8,663 nt of DNA from Verrucomicrobia bacterium UBA4286 (GCA_002395905.1 DGVK01000057.1:1-8663); one strand, 5' to 3'; counted from the stretch's first letter, positions 1 to 7,899 are shown. Numbers and translations are program-made. The notes: generated by a model not told the origin, from the sequence alone.

Positions 1-2469
1 ATCGCCGACATGTTCGGCGGCGAGAGGAACATACCGGACGTCGTGCGCGACAACATGAAGCTCGAGGACTTCAACAAGGGCAAGCCGCTCACGGCGCGGC
101 GCATCAAGCAGGTGGCGTCGGCAATCGACATCCTCGGCGGCGGCATGTTCCAGAGCGCCGCGAGCGTCGGCAAGGCGAAGTCGATGGGCTACGTGGCCTC
201 CGAGCTGCCGAAGCTCGCGCGCGTCGCGAACATCTACCAGCAGGTGACGGGATGCACGGACGCGGAGGCGGAGTCCGCCGCGCTGGACCCGAACTCGAAG
301 GCGCGCCGCCTCTACGACTGCGGCGGACGCTTCACGCAGAACGTCGAGAACTTCAAGAAGGGCCTTGCGCTCATGGACAAGTTCGCCGGATGGTTCAAGA
401 GCCTCCATGACGACTATGCGGCCGGCAAGCTCGATACGCCGACAAAGCGCAGCTTCAAGGCCGGAGTGTGCAACCGCGACTCCGCCGTTCCCGCGCTGAA
501 GTTCCTGATGGAGGAGATCGCGGTCAATTCCAAGATCCCGCTCGAGGCGGAAAACCCCGAGGATGTTTTCGGGATGAAAAACAACCCTGCGATGCGTTTC
601 ATCGGGCGAAACTACACGATTTCCTTCGCAAACTCGCTCGCGCAGATTCCGCCGGAGAAGCGCACCGTCCTCTACGCCGTGTTCGACGCATTGCACAAGC
701 TCCCCTCGGGCAACAACATGCCGGACAAGAAACTGGAAATCGACCAGAGCATCAGCGCGGTTCTCGGCGCGCGCGTGATGAAGAACTTCGACGCTGTCGC
801 GGCGCTGCAGAAATCCGGGAAGCTCGACCGCGCCCGCCTCGTGCCGCTACTCTTTCCGGATCTTCAGGTCCCGGCCAACGCCCCGAACAAGGAAATCGTC
901 AAGGCGTTCGAAACGAAGCTGCAGAGCGCCGAGAACTTCGACATCATCCTGCCCCTGCACTCGCTCGCAATGCAGTCCGGCGCCACGCTGGACGAAGCCG
1001 CGGCGGCCATCCGCTCCGGAACGGGCCTCAAGAACGCGCCGGGCATTTCGACGGCCAACGGAAAGCTCGAGCAGCTGGACGGCACCGCGAAGGGCGGTCG
1101 CGACACCATGCTCGGCGACCTCTACCGTCCCTCGAGCCCTTCGTTTGCCAGCAACGGGGAGGACGTACTCAAGGACGAGGATACGAAGTTCGTGTTCAAC
1201 TTCCCGGACGGCACGACCGTTGCCGCAAAGAAGGGCGCCGAAGACGCGTCGGACGTGCGCGACGCGAACAACGCCATCGCCGACAAGATCAAGGACCTTT
1301 GCGGAAACGTCCACCCGAAGCAGCTCTCGAACGTCTATTTCGTCCTCTCCCAGAGCGGCACCGGCGGCAACACCAGACGCGCCTTCGAGCAGTACGGCAT
1401 CAACTCCGACGAGCACATGCCCCTCACGTTCACCTTCTCGCGCAACGACGAGACCGGCGCGGTAACAATCAAGTACTCCGAACCCAAGGGCTTCCCGGTC
1501 AAGTTCAACTGGACCACGACAATCGACCTGGACGGCAATGTCGCCTCCACGCCGATGCGCATCTGGGAACCGAGAAAGGTTGCCGATGCGATAAAGGAGA
1601 AGCTAAAAGTCGCCGAAAAGCCCGACAAACAGGCCGCGAGATTCCGGGCGGTGGATCTTCTCGTCGAACGGGCCAAGGACGACGCCGACCTCTTGTATCT
1701 GCTCGGATACGGCAAGTGCTCGTTCGCCGTCGGCATACTGCTCACCGACATCAACGAACTCAGGTCCGACGATGAGATCATCCGGAGGGTCGACGCCTTC
1801 CTGGACAACCTGAACGAGCTGCGCACCGCCGCGAAAGGCGACGAGCGCGTGATCAAGGGGCTGATGCCGCAGTTCATCAACTTCAGGGGACGCGCCGTCC
1901 GCCAGGGGCTCATCACGAAGATGTTCGAAGAGGCGGCCAAGCTGGACCTCGGCGCGCTCGAAAAGATTTCATCCGCCTCCTCGCCGAAGGAGTTCGCCGA
2001 GGCCATGTGCGCGGTAAACAAGGCCGTGGCTAGGCTTGCCGACGCGACGGATGCCTATGTCGGCAACAAGCGGATCGGAACCGACGATGTGGTGGGCATC
2101 TCCGGTTTGGCGATGGGCATATTGTTCGCGCGACTGGGCGACAAAAAGCTACACGAGCTCAAGACGGCCTTCCGTTCCGAGAACGCCGCCAAGGTCGCGC
2201 AGGCCTTCGAGCGCTTCCGCAGCAGGCAATTCCCGGACGGCGTGACTTCGTCGGAAAAAGCCCGCAACGCGGTCATGCAGGTTTCCCTTCTGCTTTACTC
2301 GACGTGGGCAGTCCGGATGGACGCGCTGATGGCGATCGACGACATGCTGGGAACGGAGTTCGACTCCAACGCGGTCTATACGGACAGCATTCCCGAGAAC
2401 GAATTCAAGGATGTCTACGACGCTGTCGAGAAGTATCTTCAGGAGACGAACCCGGAGAGCCTTGCATAG
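1..2469 (+). CDS. Putative giant T3SS effector-like protein, paralogue 1 (5'-truncated by window)
   Basis: The frame is open from base 1 (Ile-Ala-Asp-Met) to TAG at 2467-2469 and gives 822 visible residues. The Met codon at base 10 is internal. The paralogue at 3075-5999 has 72 more residues before the same Ile-Ala-Asp-Met, so the true start probably lies about 220 bases upstream of the window. I do not recognise a named family. The protein is soluble and mostly helical in composition, with no signal peptide in the visible part and no clear membrane segment. It aligns with the second paralogue almost end to end. Shared anchors are HPKQL (residue 438), FPVKFNW (498) and STPMR (516). It ends about 40 residues after the homologous core, without the extra tail of paralogue 2. 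The effector role is inferred only from the adjacent secretion chaperone gene, 66 bases downstream; a cytoplasmic or structural role is not excluded. Confidence 0.9.
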   Translation: MADMFGGERNIPDVVRDNMKLEDFNKGKPLTARRIKQVASAIDILGGGMFQSAASVGKAKSMGYVASELPKLARVANIYQQVTGCTDAEAESAALDPNSKARRLYDCGGRFTQNVENFKKGLALMDKFAGWFKSLHDDYAAGKLDTPTKRSFKAGVCNRDSAVPALKFLMEEIAVNSKIPLEAENPEDVFGMKNNPAMRFIGRNYTISFANSLAQIPPEKRTVLYAVFDALHKLPSGNNMPDKKLEIDQSISAVLGARVMKNFDAVAALQKSGKLDRARLVPLLFPDLQVPANAPNKEIVKAFETKLQSAENFDIILPLHSLAMQSGATLDEAAAAIRSGTGLKNAPGISTANGKLEQLDGTAKGGRDTMLGDLYRPSSPSFASNGEDVLKDEDTKFVFNFPDGTTVAAKKGAEDASDVRDANNAIADKIKDLCGNVHPKQLSNVYFVLSQSGTGGNTRRAFEQYGINSDEHMPLTFTFSRNDETGAVTIKYSEPKGFPVKFNWTTTIDLDGNVASTPMRIWEPRKVADAIKEKLKVAEKPDKQAARFRAVDLLVERAKDDADLLYLLGYGKCSFAVGILLTDINELRSDDEIIRRVDAFLDNLNELRTAAKGDERVIKGLMPQFINFRGRAVRQGLITKMFEEAAKLDLGALEKISSASSPKEFAEAMCAVNKAVARLADATDAYVGNKRIGTDDVVGISGLAMGILFARLGDKKLHELKTAFRSENAAKVAQAFERFRSRQFPDGVTSSEKARNAVMQVSLLLYSTWAVRMDALMAIDDMLGTEFDSNAVYTDSIPENEFKDVYDAVEKYLQETNPESLA

Positions 2470-2522
2470 TTGAAAGGGTGAAAAGCGGTACGTCACGGAG
2501 AAGTGGCTGTTTAATTCAAATC

Positions 2523-2528
2523 AGGAGG
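2523..2528 (+). promoter_or_regulatory. Ribosome binding site deciding the chaperone start
   Basis: A perfect AGGAGG lies 7 bases before the ATG at 2536 but only 1 base before the in-frame ATG at 2530. The start at 2536 is therefore preferred. Confidence 0.8.
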
Positions 2529-2535
2529 TATGGAC

Positions 2536-3006
2536 ATGGAATTCAATGAACTGCTTGCGGCGTTCGCCGCGAAATACGGAGTTGATGGACTCGACGGCGC
2601 GGATGGCGTCGCGGAGCTCGAAGTCGACGGCATCCGCGTAGAGATGCTGGAAGATTCGCAGGCGCGGAGTCTGATCGCGTGTGCGGAAATCGGACTTCCA
2701 CCTCCCGACGCGAACGGCGCGTTCGGCTCCATGATGCTAAAGGCGAACTTTCTGCTGCGCGCCACGGATGGCGCCACGCTCTGCCAGAATCCGGAGACCG
2801 GTGCGTACGCATTGGTGCGCCCGTTCCCGCTGGCTCTGGCGGACGTCGAATCGCTGTCTGCGGGCCTTGAGTCGCTCGTCAACCAGACGGAGAACTGGCG
2901 CAAGGCGCTTACGGGCCTGCGCGAGGCCGAGTCCGCGCAGTCCGCGGCCCAGAAAGTGGATGACTCCCACCACGACATGCTTTCAAGCGGGTTTTTCCAT
3001 GTGTAA
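2536..3006 (+). CDS. Type III secretion chaperone, CesT/Tir chaperone family
   Basis: This 156-residue acidic protein would act in the cytoplasm as a dimer. It would bind the N-terminal region of a secreted effector and keep it competent for the type III export gate. The sequence follows the class I chaperone pattern. It has an N-terminal helix (MEFNELLAAFAAKYG), then beta strands around VAELEVDGIRVEML, a middle segment ending in MMLKANFLLR, a strand pair ATLCQNPETGAYALVRPFPL, and a C-terminal helix with LESLVNQTENWRKAL. Length is normal to slightly long for the family (about 130-150). A roughly 25-residue tail ending LSSGFFHV extends past the core. The start at 2536 is chosen from AGGAGG spacing; ATG 2530 is the alternative. 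It lies between two homologous large genes on the same strand, which marks those as likely clients. The family call is from pattern recognition, and which client it serves is inferred. Confidence 0.85.
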   Translation: MEFNELLAAFAAKYGVDGLDGADGVAELEVDGIRVEMLEDSQARSLIACAEIGLPPPDANGAFGSMMLKANFLLRATDGATLCQNPETGAYALVRPFPLALADVESLSAGLESLVNQTENWRKALTGLREAESAQSAAQKVDDSHHDMLSSGFFHV

Positions 3007-3053
3007 CCTTTTCCTGTTCCGCGTGTATACAGGTTGAAAGGTTTTAAAAGGTT
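3005..3053 (+). promoter_or_regulatory. Potential hairpin with competing pairings between chaperone and effector 2
   Basis: AACCTTT (3005-3011) can pair with AAAGGTT (3037-3043). Inside this, CCTGT (3013-3017) pairs with ACAGG (3029-3033), leaving an 11-base loop and a small internal loop. Alternatively, AACCTTTT (3005-3012) pairs with AAAAGGTT (3046-3053), so the two outer stems exclude each other. The first arm overlaps the chaperone stop codon. No long U tract follows, so it is a poor intrinsic terminator. A partial attenuator, an RNA-stability element or chance are all possible. Confidence 0.35.
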
Positions 3054-3074
3054 GACAGAAAAAGGAACAGAACA

Positions 3075-5999
3075 ATGCCAGGACAGATAGATGCAAACTA
3101 CAGCGCGAACTTCCAGAAGTTCGTCGATTTCGCGAACAAGGCGTACGCGCCGAACGGGAAAGGCGAGGACACGGTCGCGCGCTTCTCGGGGATGCCGGTC
3201 GGCGACTACAAGGGCACGTTTGCGTCGTTCATGCGCACGGCGGAGATGAAGACGGCGAACGACCAGGTGCGCGACTTGTTCCGCAAGACGATCGCCGACA
3301 TGTTCGGCGGCGAGAAGTTCATACCGGACATCGTGCGCGACAACATGAAGCTCGAGGACTTCAACAAGGGCAAGCCGCTCACGGCGCGGCGCATCAATCT
3401 CGTGAAAATCGCCATCGACACGCTCGGCGGCGGTAAGTTCACGGACCCCGCGAGCATCGGCAAGGCGACGGCGATGGGCTACGTGGCCTCCGAGCTGCCG
3501 AAGCTCGCGCGCGTCGCGAACATCTACCAGCAGGCGACGGGATGCACGGACGCGGAGGCGGAGTCCGCCGCGCTCGATCCGAACTCGACCGCGCGCCGCC
3601 TCTACGACTGCGGCGGACGCTTCACGCAGAGCGCGGAGAACTTCAAGAAGGGCCTCGCGCTCATGGCGGACTTCCAGGAGTGGTTCGCCAATGTCTGCTC
3701 GGAGCTGGGCAACGGCCCGGGCGTGACCGCCAAGTGCATGAACCCCTCCATAACCGGCACCTCCCACGCGCGCGGTGCCGAGAAGTTCATCTTCGACGAG
3801 ATCGCCGTCAACGAAAACATTCCTCTCGAAGCCGAGGACAAGGAGTCGGTCTTCGGCATGGAGAGGAACCCCGCGGCCCGCTTCGCCCTGAGCAAAGTCG
3901 GCGACTCGCAGCACGCCACGCTGGCCCAGATGCCCCAGGCGCAGCGCGATCTTCTCTACGCGGTCAACGACCTCTTTCATCCCTTTGCCCCCAACGGACA
4001 GCAAGGGACGGTGATCGGCCAGGGCGCAGTCTTCGTCGGGCGCGTCATTAAGCATGCCGACGAACTCTCCGCCCTCAAGGCCGCCGGCAATCTCACGCGC
4101 CAGACCGCCTTTGACGTGCTTTATTCCGACATCTCCGAAAAGGGCAATCGCGACGCCGAGGCCGCAAACCTCATCGAGGACATCCTCATGGAGCGCCTGC
4201 CCGACAGCGGCCAGATAGTCAGGGCCATCAACATGCTCGCGAGAACCGGCGCGTCCATAGACGAAGTGCTCAACGCGATGGAGAGGAACATCGCCCTTCC
4301 CTCGGCCCCCTACGTGTCCACTGTCACCAAGTCCCTTGTGTCCTTCGGCATGAACGGCGAGGGCGGCATCAAGGCCATGTGCGGCGACATCCACCGCCCA
4401 TCAATGCCCACCTTCATCGCCACCGGCAAGGAGCCCGAGGGCGTCCGCAACCGCTACGTCTTCAAGTTCGCGGACGAAACGCTCGAATGCGGCGGCACCT
4501 CCGAGGCGGACGCCAAGCCCGTGTTGGAGCGCATCTCCGCGAAGCTCCGCGAGCTTTGCACGCCGGCGCACCCCAAGCAGCTCGACACGGTGGCCTATTC
4601 CCTCGGACAGGGGCAGCTCGGCCAGCTCAAGTGCCTCGCCAACCACGGACTCTTCGTCAACGAGCATATACCGGTCCAGTACACCATCTCGAAGAACCAG
4701 GAGACTGGAGCAATCTCCATCTTCATCAAGGAGCCGGAGAACTTCCCCGTCAAGTTCAACTGGAAGGTCACCGTCAACGTAGACGGATCCAGCACCTCCA
4801 CCCCGATGCGCCTCGACCACGGCCAGTACGAGGCCAAGGCGATGACGTTCGCCGGCGAGATCGCCGCCAAGCTGCCCGGGAAGAGCGAAGCCGCGGCCAA
4901 GAACATGATCAAGGACGTGCTTGCGTACTGCGGCGACGATTTCGAGCTGAAGGACGTCGTCTCTCGGACGATTCGCGGTCTTTGCATCACCGCCACTGCC
5001 ACGATGCGCACGCACGACGAGATCAAGGCGCGCATCGACGCGATCCGCGCCAATCTCGAAGAGGTGCGCAAGGCGGCGGCAGGAAACAATCGGATCGAAA
5101 AAGCCGGCTTCAACCTCCTGTGGGGCATGAACGGCAAGAGCGTTCCGCCGGGATTGATCGGAAAAATGCTCAAGGCCGCTTCCGCCGAGAAGCCCGGCGA
5201 GTTCTCCAAGCTCTCCGCGACATCGACGCCGCAGCAGATCACCAAGGCCGTAATCGACATACGCGAGGCCGTGGAGAACGTGATGCGCAACGCCTACGTG
5301 CAGGATTATCTCGAGGGTGCCGATGAAATGGGGCCGGCGCGGGCATTCGCGTTCTCGGTGCTCGTCGCGAAGTTCCCGGAAGCGCAGCTCAAGGGCGTGA
5401 AAGACGTGTTCAGCTCCGAGACGATGTCGAAGCTCTTCACCGTCATGGACGATCTCATGAGAGACAGGAGGCCTGCCGGCGCCAAGCCGGTCTCCAGAAA
5501 CATTTCCTCGTTTATAAGAGAGCAGAGCATGGCGCTGGAGCAGGTGGTACTCCAGTACAAGAAGGCTGTCGAGAGTTTGCTGGGGCAGGAAGAAGGCGAT
5601 GGCGTCAGACCGTTCGAAGGTCAGTTCGACAAGACGGCCTTCGGCGACAAGGATATCCACGACCTCTTGATCCCGCTGGCCGAACGCGACGAAGCGGCCG
5701 AGCTCGACGCCGAGCGCCGGCAAGAGTACATGCCCAGGGCGTTTCCGCGCGCCCAGTCCAACGCGGTCACCGCCTACGCCATAGCCGGCGAGGGCAACGC
5801 CAAGAAAGTGGACAATCTCATCCGCATCGCGCTCTCGCACTGCGCCGCCAGCGAAGAAGCCGTCAACTACGTCGCCGCGAACATCGACAGGATCCTCGTC
5901 TCGGGCAACGGAGCGCTTCGCACGCTCGAGGAAGTGCGCGAAATCTCACTGGCCATCGTCCAGCGCGGCGTCGCGGGTGCGGCGGACATTTTGGGGTGA
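3075..5999 (+). CDS. Putative giant T3SS effector-like protein, paralogue 2 (full length)
   Basis: This is a 974-residue protein starting at ATG 3075, with AAGGA (3062-3066) 8 bases upstream, and ending at TGA 5997-5999. I do not recognise a named family. The first 30 residues (MPGQIDANYSANFQKF and on) are polar, rich in Ala, Asn and Ser, and have no Sec signal, as is common for type III substrates. Residues 73-198 form a block nearly shared with paralogue 1. The divergent body keeps HPKQL (499), FPVKFNW (557) and STPMR (575). The homologous core ends near residue 830, and the last 90 or so residues (from about 880) have no counterpart in paralogue 1. No catalytic motif or membrane segment is evident. 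The chaperone gene 68 bases upstream suggests that this is a chaperone-dependent secreted substrate. The stop codon directly abuts a truncated TIGR04076 gene on the opposite strand, and no clear terminator follows. Confidence 0.92.
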   Translation: MPGQIDANYSANFQKFVDFANKAYAPNGKGEDTVARFSGMPVGDYKGTFASFMRTAEMKTANDQVRDLFRKTIADMFGGEKFIPDIVRDNMKLEDFNKGKPLTARRINLVKIAIDTLGGGKFTDPASIGKATAMGYVASELPKLARVANIYQQATGCTDAEAESAALDPNSTARRLYDCGGRFTQSAENFKKGLALMADFQEWFANVCSELGNGPGVTAKCMNPSITGTSHARGAEKFIFDEIAVNENIPLEAEDKESVFGMERNPAARFALSKVGDSQHATLAQMPQAQRDLLYAVNDLFHPFAPNGQQGTVIGQGAVFVGRVIKHADELSALKAAGNLTRQTAFDVLYSDISEKGNRDAEAANLIEDILMERLPDSGQIVRAINMLARTGASIDEVLNAMERNIALPSAPYVSTVTKSLVSFGMNGEGGIKAMCGDIHRPSMPTFIATGKEPEGVRNRYVFKFADETLECGGTSEADAKPVLERISAKLRELCTPAHPKQLDTVAYSLGQGQLGQLKCLANHGLFVNEHIPVQYTISKNQETGAISIFIKEPENFPVKFNWKVTVNVDGSSTSTPMRLDHGQYEAKAMTFAGEIAAKLPGKSEAAAKNMIKDVLAYCGDDFELKDVVSRTIRGLCITATATMRTHDEIKARIDAIRANLEEVRKAAAGNNRIEKAGFNLLWGMNGKSVPPGLIGKMLKAASAEKPGEFSKLSATSTPQQITKAVIDIREAVENVMRNAYVQDYLEGADEMGPARAFAFSVLVAKFPEAQLKGVKDVFSSETMSKLFTVMDDLMRDRRPAGAKPVSRNISSFIREQSMALEQVVLQYKKAVESLLGQEEGDGVRPFEGQFDKTAFGDKDIHDLLIPLAERDEAAELDAERRQEYMPRAFPRAQSNAVTAYAIAGEGNAKKVDNLIRIALSHCAASEEAVNYVAANIDRILVSGNGALRTLEEVREISLAIVQRGVAGAADILG

Positions 6000-6235
6000 T
6001 TCCATTTCATCCACCCGCCGCCGTAGAACTCGCGCACCCCGCAGGCGAGCGCGAACACGTACTGGTTGATTGTGCGCCACGCGGCGTCGCACATTCCCTT
6101 GGGACACGTGTTCGTCGCGTAGAACACCTGTCCGGCTTTCAAGACGGGACACGGCTCGAGATTCGGCACGGCGTATTCGTCTGCCAGATCCTTCTTGAGC
6201 GATGTCTCAAGCACTGTAATTTTTACGACTGTCAT
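5867..6235 (-). pseudogene. TIGR04076 family protein, 3' end lost at junction with effector 2
   Basis: Reading leftward from ATG at 6235, with GGAGG about 5 bases upstream, the product begins MTVVKITVLETSLKKDLADE. It continues through LEPCPVLKAGQVFYA, CPKGMCDAAWRTINQYVFAL and GGGWMK. This is the recognisable pattern of the small (roughly 90-100 residue) TIGR04076 proteins of unknown function, which usually continue after WMK with a conserved Cys-Cys/Asp-Gly/Arg-Pro-Val segment. Here similarity stops at Lys77 (about base 6005). The frame then runs antisense through the end of the large effector gene to a stop at 5867, giving 45 unrelated residues rich in Ser, Pro and Ala. The missing conserved end and the coincidence with the effector stop codon point to a truncated gene. 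A protein with an altered tail could still be made. An in-frame TTG at 6340 would extend the N-terminus, but the internal ATG has the better binding site. Confidence 0.75.
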
Positions 6236-6380
6236 AGATTCCTCCATTTTCAATTTGCCAAGGCTCCACTTGACGCTATCACATGGGAGGGCCGACTCCG
6301 TGCCGGCCTTCTTCGCCGCGGCAGTCGTCACCCAAAGCAATGAACGTAGTGCGTGTCAACTTACACATGTCTCATGACAG
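6236..6380. other. Spacer between the GIY-YIG gene and truncated TIGR04076 gene
   Basis: No gene is supported here. A TTGACA-like -35 box (reverse strand, 6354-6359) faces the TIGR04076 gene, but no good -10 box follows at 16-18 bases. On the + strand, GGCCG (6290-6294) and CGGCC (6304-6308) can form a stem extended by weaker pairs, followed by a poor T tract. It is at best a weak terminator for the convergent transcripts. Confidence 0.3.
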
Positions 6381-7046
6381 TTATTCGACAGCATCTAATG
6401 ATTCCATGTCATGCCTAATATCATCCAAGATTCGTCCATTGTAAGTAAAATACTTCGCGCCTTGATAAGCTCCTGAAGTATTGCGCTGATCTTCAGGCAT
6501 GAAAGTCCCTACAAATGGAGAAAGTTTGTAAATGCGTCCTTCGTATTCCACTTGATTGTCGCTTGCGACCTTAACTTCTATACCTGTCGGAGCAAATACC
6601 ACTTTCGCCCCAATAGGTATATTCACCATGCTAAAGCGGAAACTCGCGCGACGAGGTTTCTCGGCATCTCTATCGTTGTGAACTTCATCATGCTTGAGTG
6701 GCTTGTTATCCTTATAGCGCAGAATCTCGGCATCATCAAGTAGCATAGCTTCATCGGTCAGTATCTCAAGCGCAAGTTGCGGCTTTATGTTAAAGAACTC
6801 CCGGTTCTGTCTGATTCTCAGGTCGGTAAGTCTGTCTATGGCCTTGTGTATCTTACGCTCGACAATCTCGTATTTTGCGGTTTTAAGCGTCGCAAAAATC
6901 TCGAATGGGAGGGGCACCGCAGTATTGTCCAATTCTTTTGAGCGCACATCAACAGGACGTGAACTCTTGCCTATCTTTACCCAATCCTCGCGGAAGCTAG
7001 GATTGGTAAGAATGTAAACCCAGCCTTGTTCATGCTTGTTTCTCAT
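6381..7046 (-). CDS. GIY-YIG nuclease family protein (T5orf172-like) with C-terminal RAMA/DUF4357-like domain
   Basis: This 221-residue protein starts at ATG 7046, with AAGGAG about 9 bases upstream. Residues 8-90 fit the T5orf172/GIY-YIG fold. VYILT (10-14) stands for the GIY strand and VKIGK (23-27) for the YIG strand. Arg30 and Arg35 follow, then Glu63 in a Glu-Arg-Lys-Ile-His helix and an EFF motif at 83-85. This combination is typical of divergent GIY-YIG proteins that cut or bind DNA. After a charged linker (about 110-135), a second domain reads IPIGAKVVF, VEYEGRIYKLS and GAKYFTYNGR. It resembles the small DNA-associated RAMA or DUF4357-type modules found with restriction and GIY-YIG proteins; this second assignment is less certain. 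It lies 21 bases after the KilA-N gene on the same strand, so the two are probably co-transcribed. Its GC content is low for the window (24 of 60 bases in 6421-6480). The substrate is unknown. Confidence 0.83.
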   Translation of the reverse strand: MRNKHEQGWVYILTNPSFREDWVKIGKSSRPVDVRSKELDNTAVPLPFEIFATLKTAKYEIVERKIHKAIDRLTDLRIRQNREFFNIKPQLALEILTDEAMLLDDAEILRYKDNKPLKHDEVHNDRDAEKPRRASFRFSMVNIPIGAKVVFAPTGIEVKVASDNQVEYEGRIYKLSPFVGTFMPEDQRNTSGAYQGAKYFTYNGRILDDIRHDMESLDAVE

Positions 7047-7067
7047 TTCATTTTTCTCCTTGTCGGT

Positions 7068-7883
7068 TCATTTCAGAAACTTTCTTCCATCGACCTCGGA
7101 GAGGATGCGCATTTGCTGGATGGCGATTTCGTTCAGCTTCTTCAGGCGTTGTGGCTGAGGAATGCCGTCATTAATCATGACGGCGTTGATGTTCTCCATG
7201 TTGGAGATACAGATGAGCTGGTTGATGGTAGCGTAGTCGCGCTGGTTGCCCTTGAGCGTTGGGTTTGCGGCTTGCCATTGCTGGTGCGTCATGCCGAAAA
7301 GTGCCACATTCAGCACATCCGCTTCGCTCGCGTAGATTATGTTCATCTGTGAGCGCGTTACAGCGGCTGGAATAAGATTTTGCTGGATGGCGTCCGTGTG
7401 GATACGGTAGTTGATCTTGGCAAGTTCCCGCTTCGCCGACCAACCAATCAGCTCTTGTTCCTTCGCCTTAAGCCGCTGGAATTCCTTTACAAGGTATAAC
7501 TCAAATTCAACAGATAGCCAAGCAGCGAACTTGAATGCGATGTCATTTCGGGCGTATGTTCCGCCATAGCGACCGGACTGCGCCACTATACCAATGGCGT
7601 TCACGCCTTCTATCCACTTGCTTGGGCTCATTGTGAAATGGTTTAGTCCTACTTCTTTTCTAAACCCCTCGAATCCGAGGGGTTTAAAATCTGGGTTATA
7701 AAGCTCTTCCCACAGGCCAAGGTACTCAAGTGTCATACGGTTACGCATCCAGTTACTTATCGTCTGTTGCGCGTCTTCCGACTTCAGCTTCGCCATGTCG
7801 GTAAGGCAGACATAATCATCACCGCCAATCTTGATCACGCGCACAAGCGTTCCGCGCACATCCAGCTCATTACTCTTCTTCAT
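7068..7883 (-). CDS. KilA-N domain-containing protein
   Basis: This 271-residue protein starts MKKSNELDVRG at ATG 7883. AAAGG lies about 8 bases before it, and KilA-N proteins commonly begin this way. An upstream in-frame ATG at 7907 (279 residues) is possible, but AAGG sits almost directly against it. Residues of about 8-140 match KilA-N, a DNA-binding domain of phage and DNA-virus origin. Visible marks are the strand-rich start with DDYVCLTDMAK, a helix with TISNWMRNR, the segment MSPSKWIEG, GRYGGTYARNDIAFKFAAWL and then FELYLVKEFQRLK. The C-terminal half is helical and includes SEADVLNVALFGMTHQQW and MENINAVMI, a tail that recurs in bacterial KilA-N proteins of unknown role. It sits 56 bases after the PIN toxin gene and 21 bases before the GIY-YIG gene, all leftward. 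Such proteins are frequent in prophages and defence-rich islands, but the exact function is not known. Confidence 0.85.
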   Translation of the reverse strand: MKKSNELDVRGTLVRVIKIGGDDYVCLTDMAKLKSEDAQQTISNWMRNRMTLEYLGLWEELYNPDFKPLGFEGFRKEVGLNHFTMSPSKWIEGVNAIGIVAQSGRYGGTYARNDIAFKFAAWLSVEFELYLVKEFQRLKAKEQELIGWSAKRELAKINYRIHTDAIQQNLIPAAVTRSQMNIIYASEADVLNVALFGMTHQQWQAANPTLKGNQRDYATINQLICISNMENINAVMINDGIPQPQRLKKLNEIAIQQMRILSEVDGRKFLK

Positions 7884-7899
7884 AGGCCAAACCTTTTCT

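Noticed and set aside
468..1775. 435-codon + strand frame inside paralogue 1
   Set aside because: It is Arg-rich, in another phase of a gene whose own frame aligns with its paralogue, so it is a shadow.
3052..3057. TTGACA resembling a -35 box before effector 2
   Set aside because: It is only 17 bases before the start codon, so a matching -10 and transcription start would fall inside the coding region.
2511..4394. 627-codon open frame on the minus strand
   Set aside because: It runs antisense through the chaperone gene and the conserved part of effector 2. The product is a low-complexity Arg/Val/Leu/His mix typical of shadow frames in GC-rich DNA, and both opposite genes have clear start signals and homology.
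4401..5840. 479-codon open frame on the minus strand
   Set aside because: It lies fully antisense inside effector 2, has no binding site or recognisable motif, and has a shadow-frame composition.
6286..6312. GC-rich hairpin as an intrinsic terminator
   Set aside because: The stem includes G-T pairs and is followed by mixed C/T and not a T run, so it does not meet terminator criteria.
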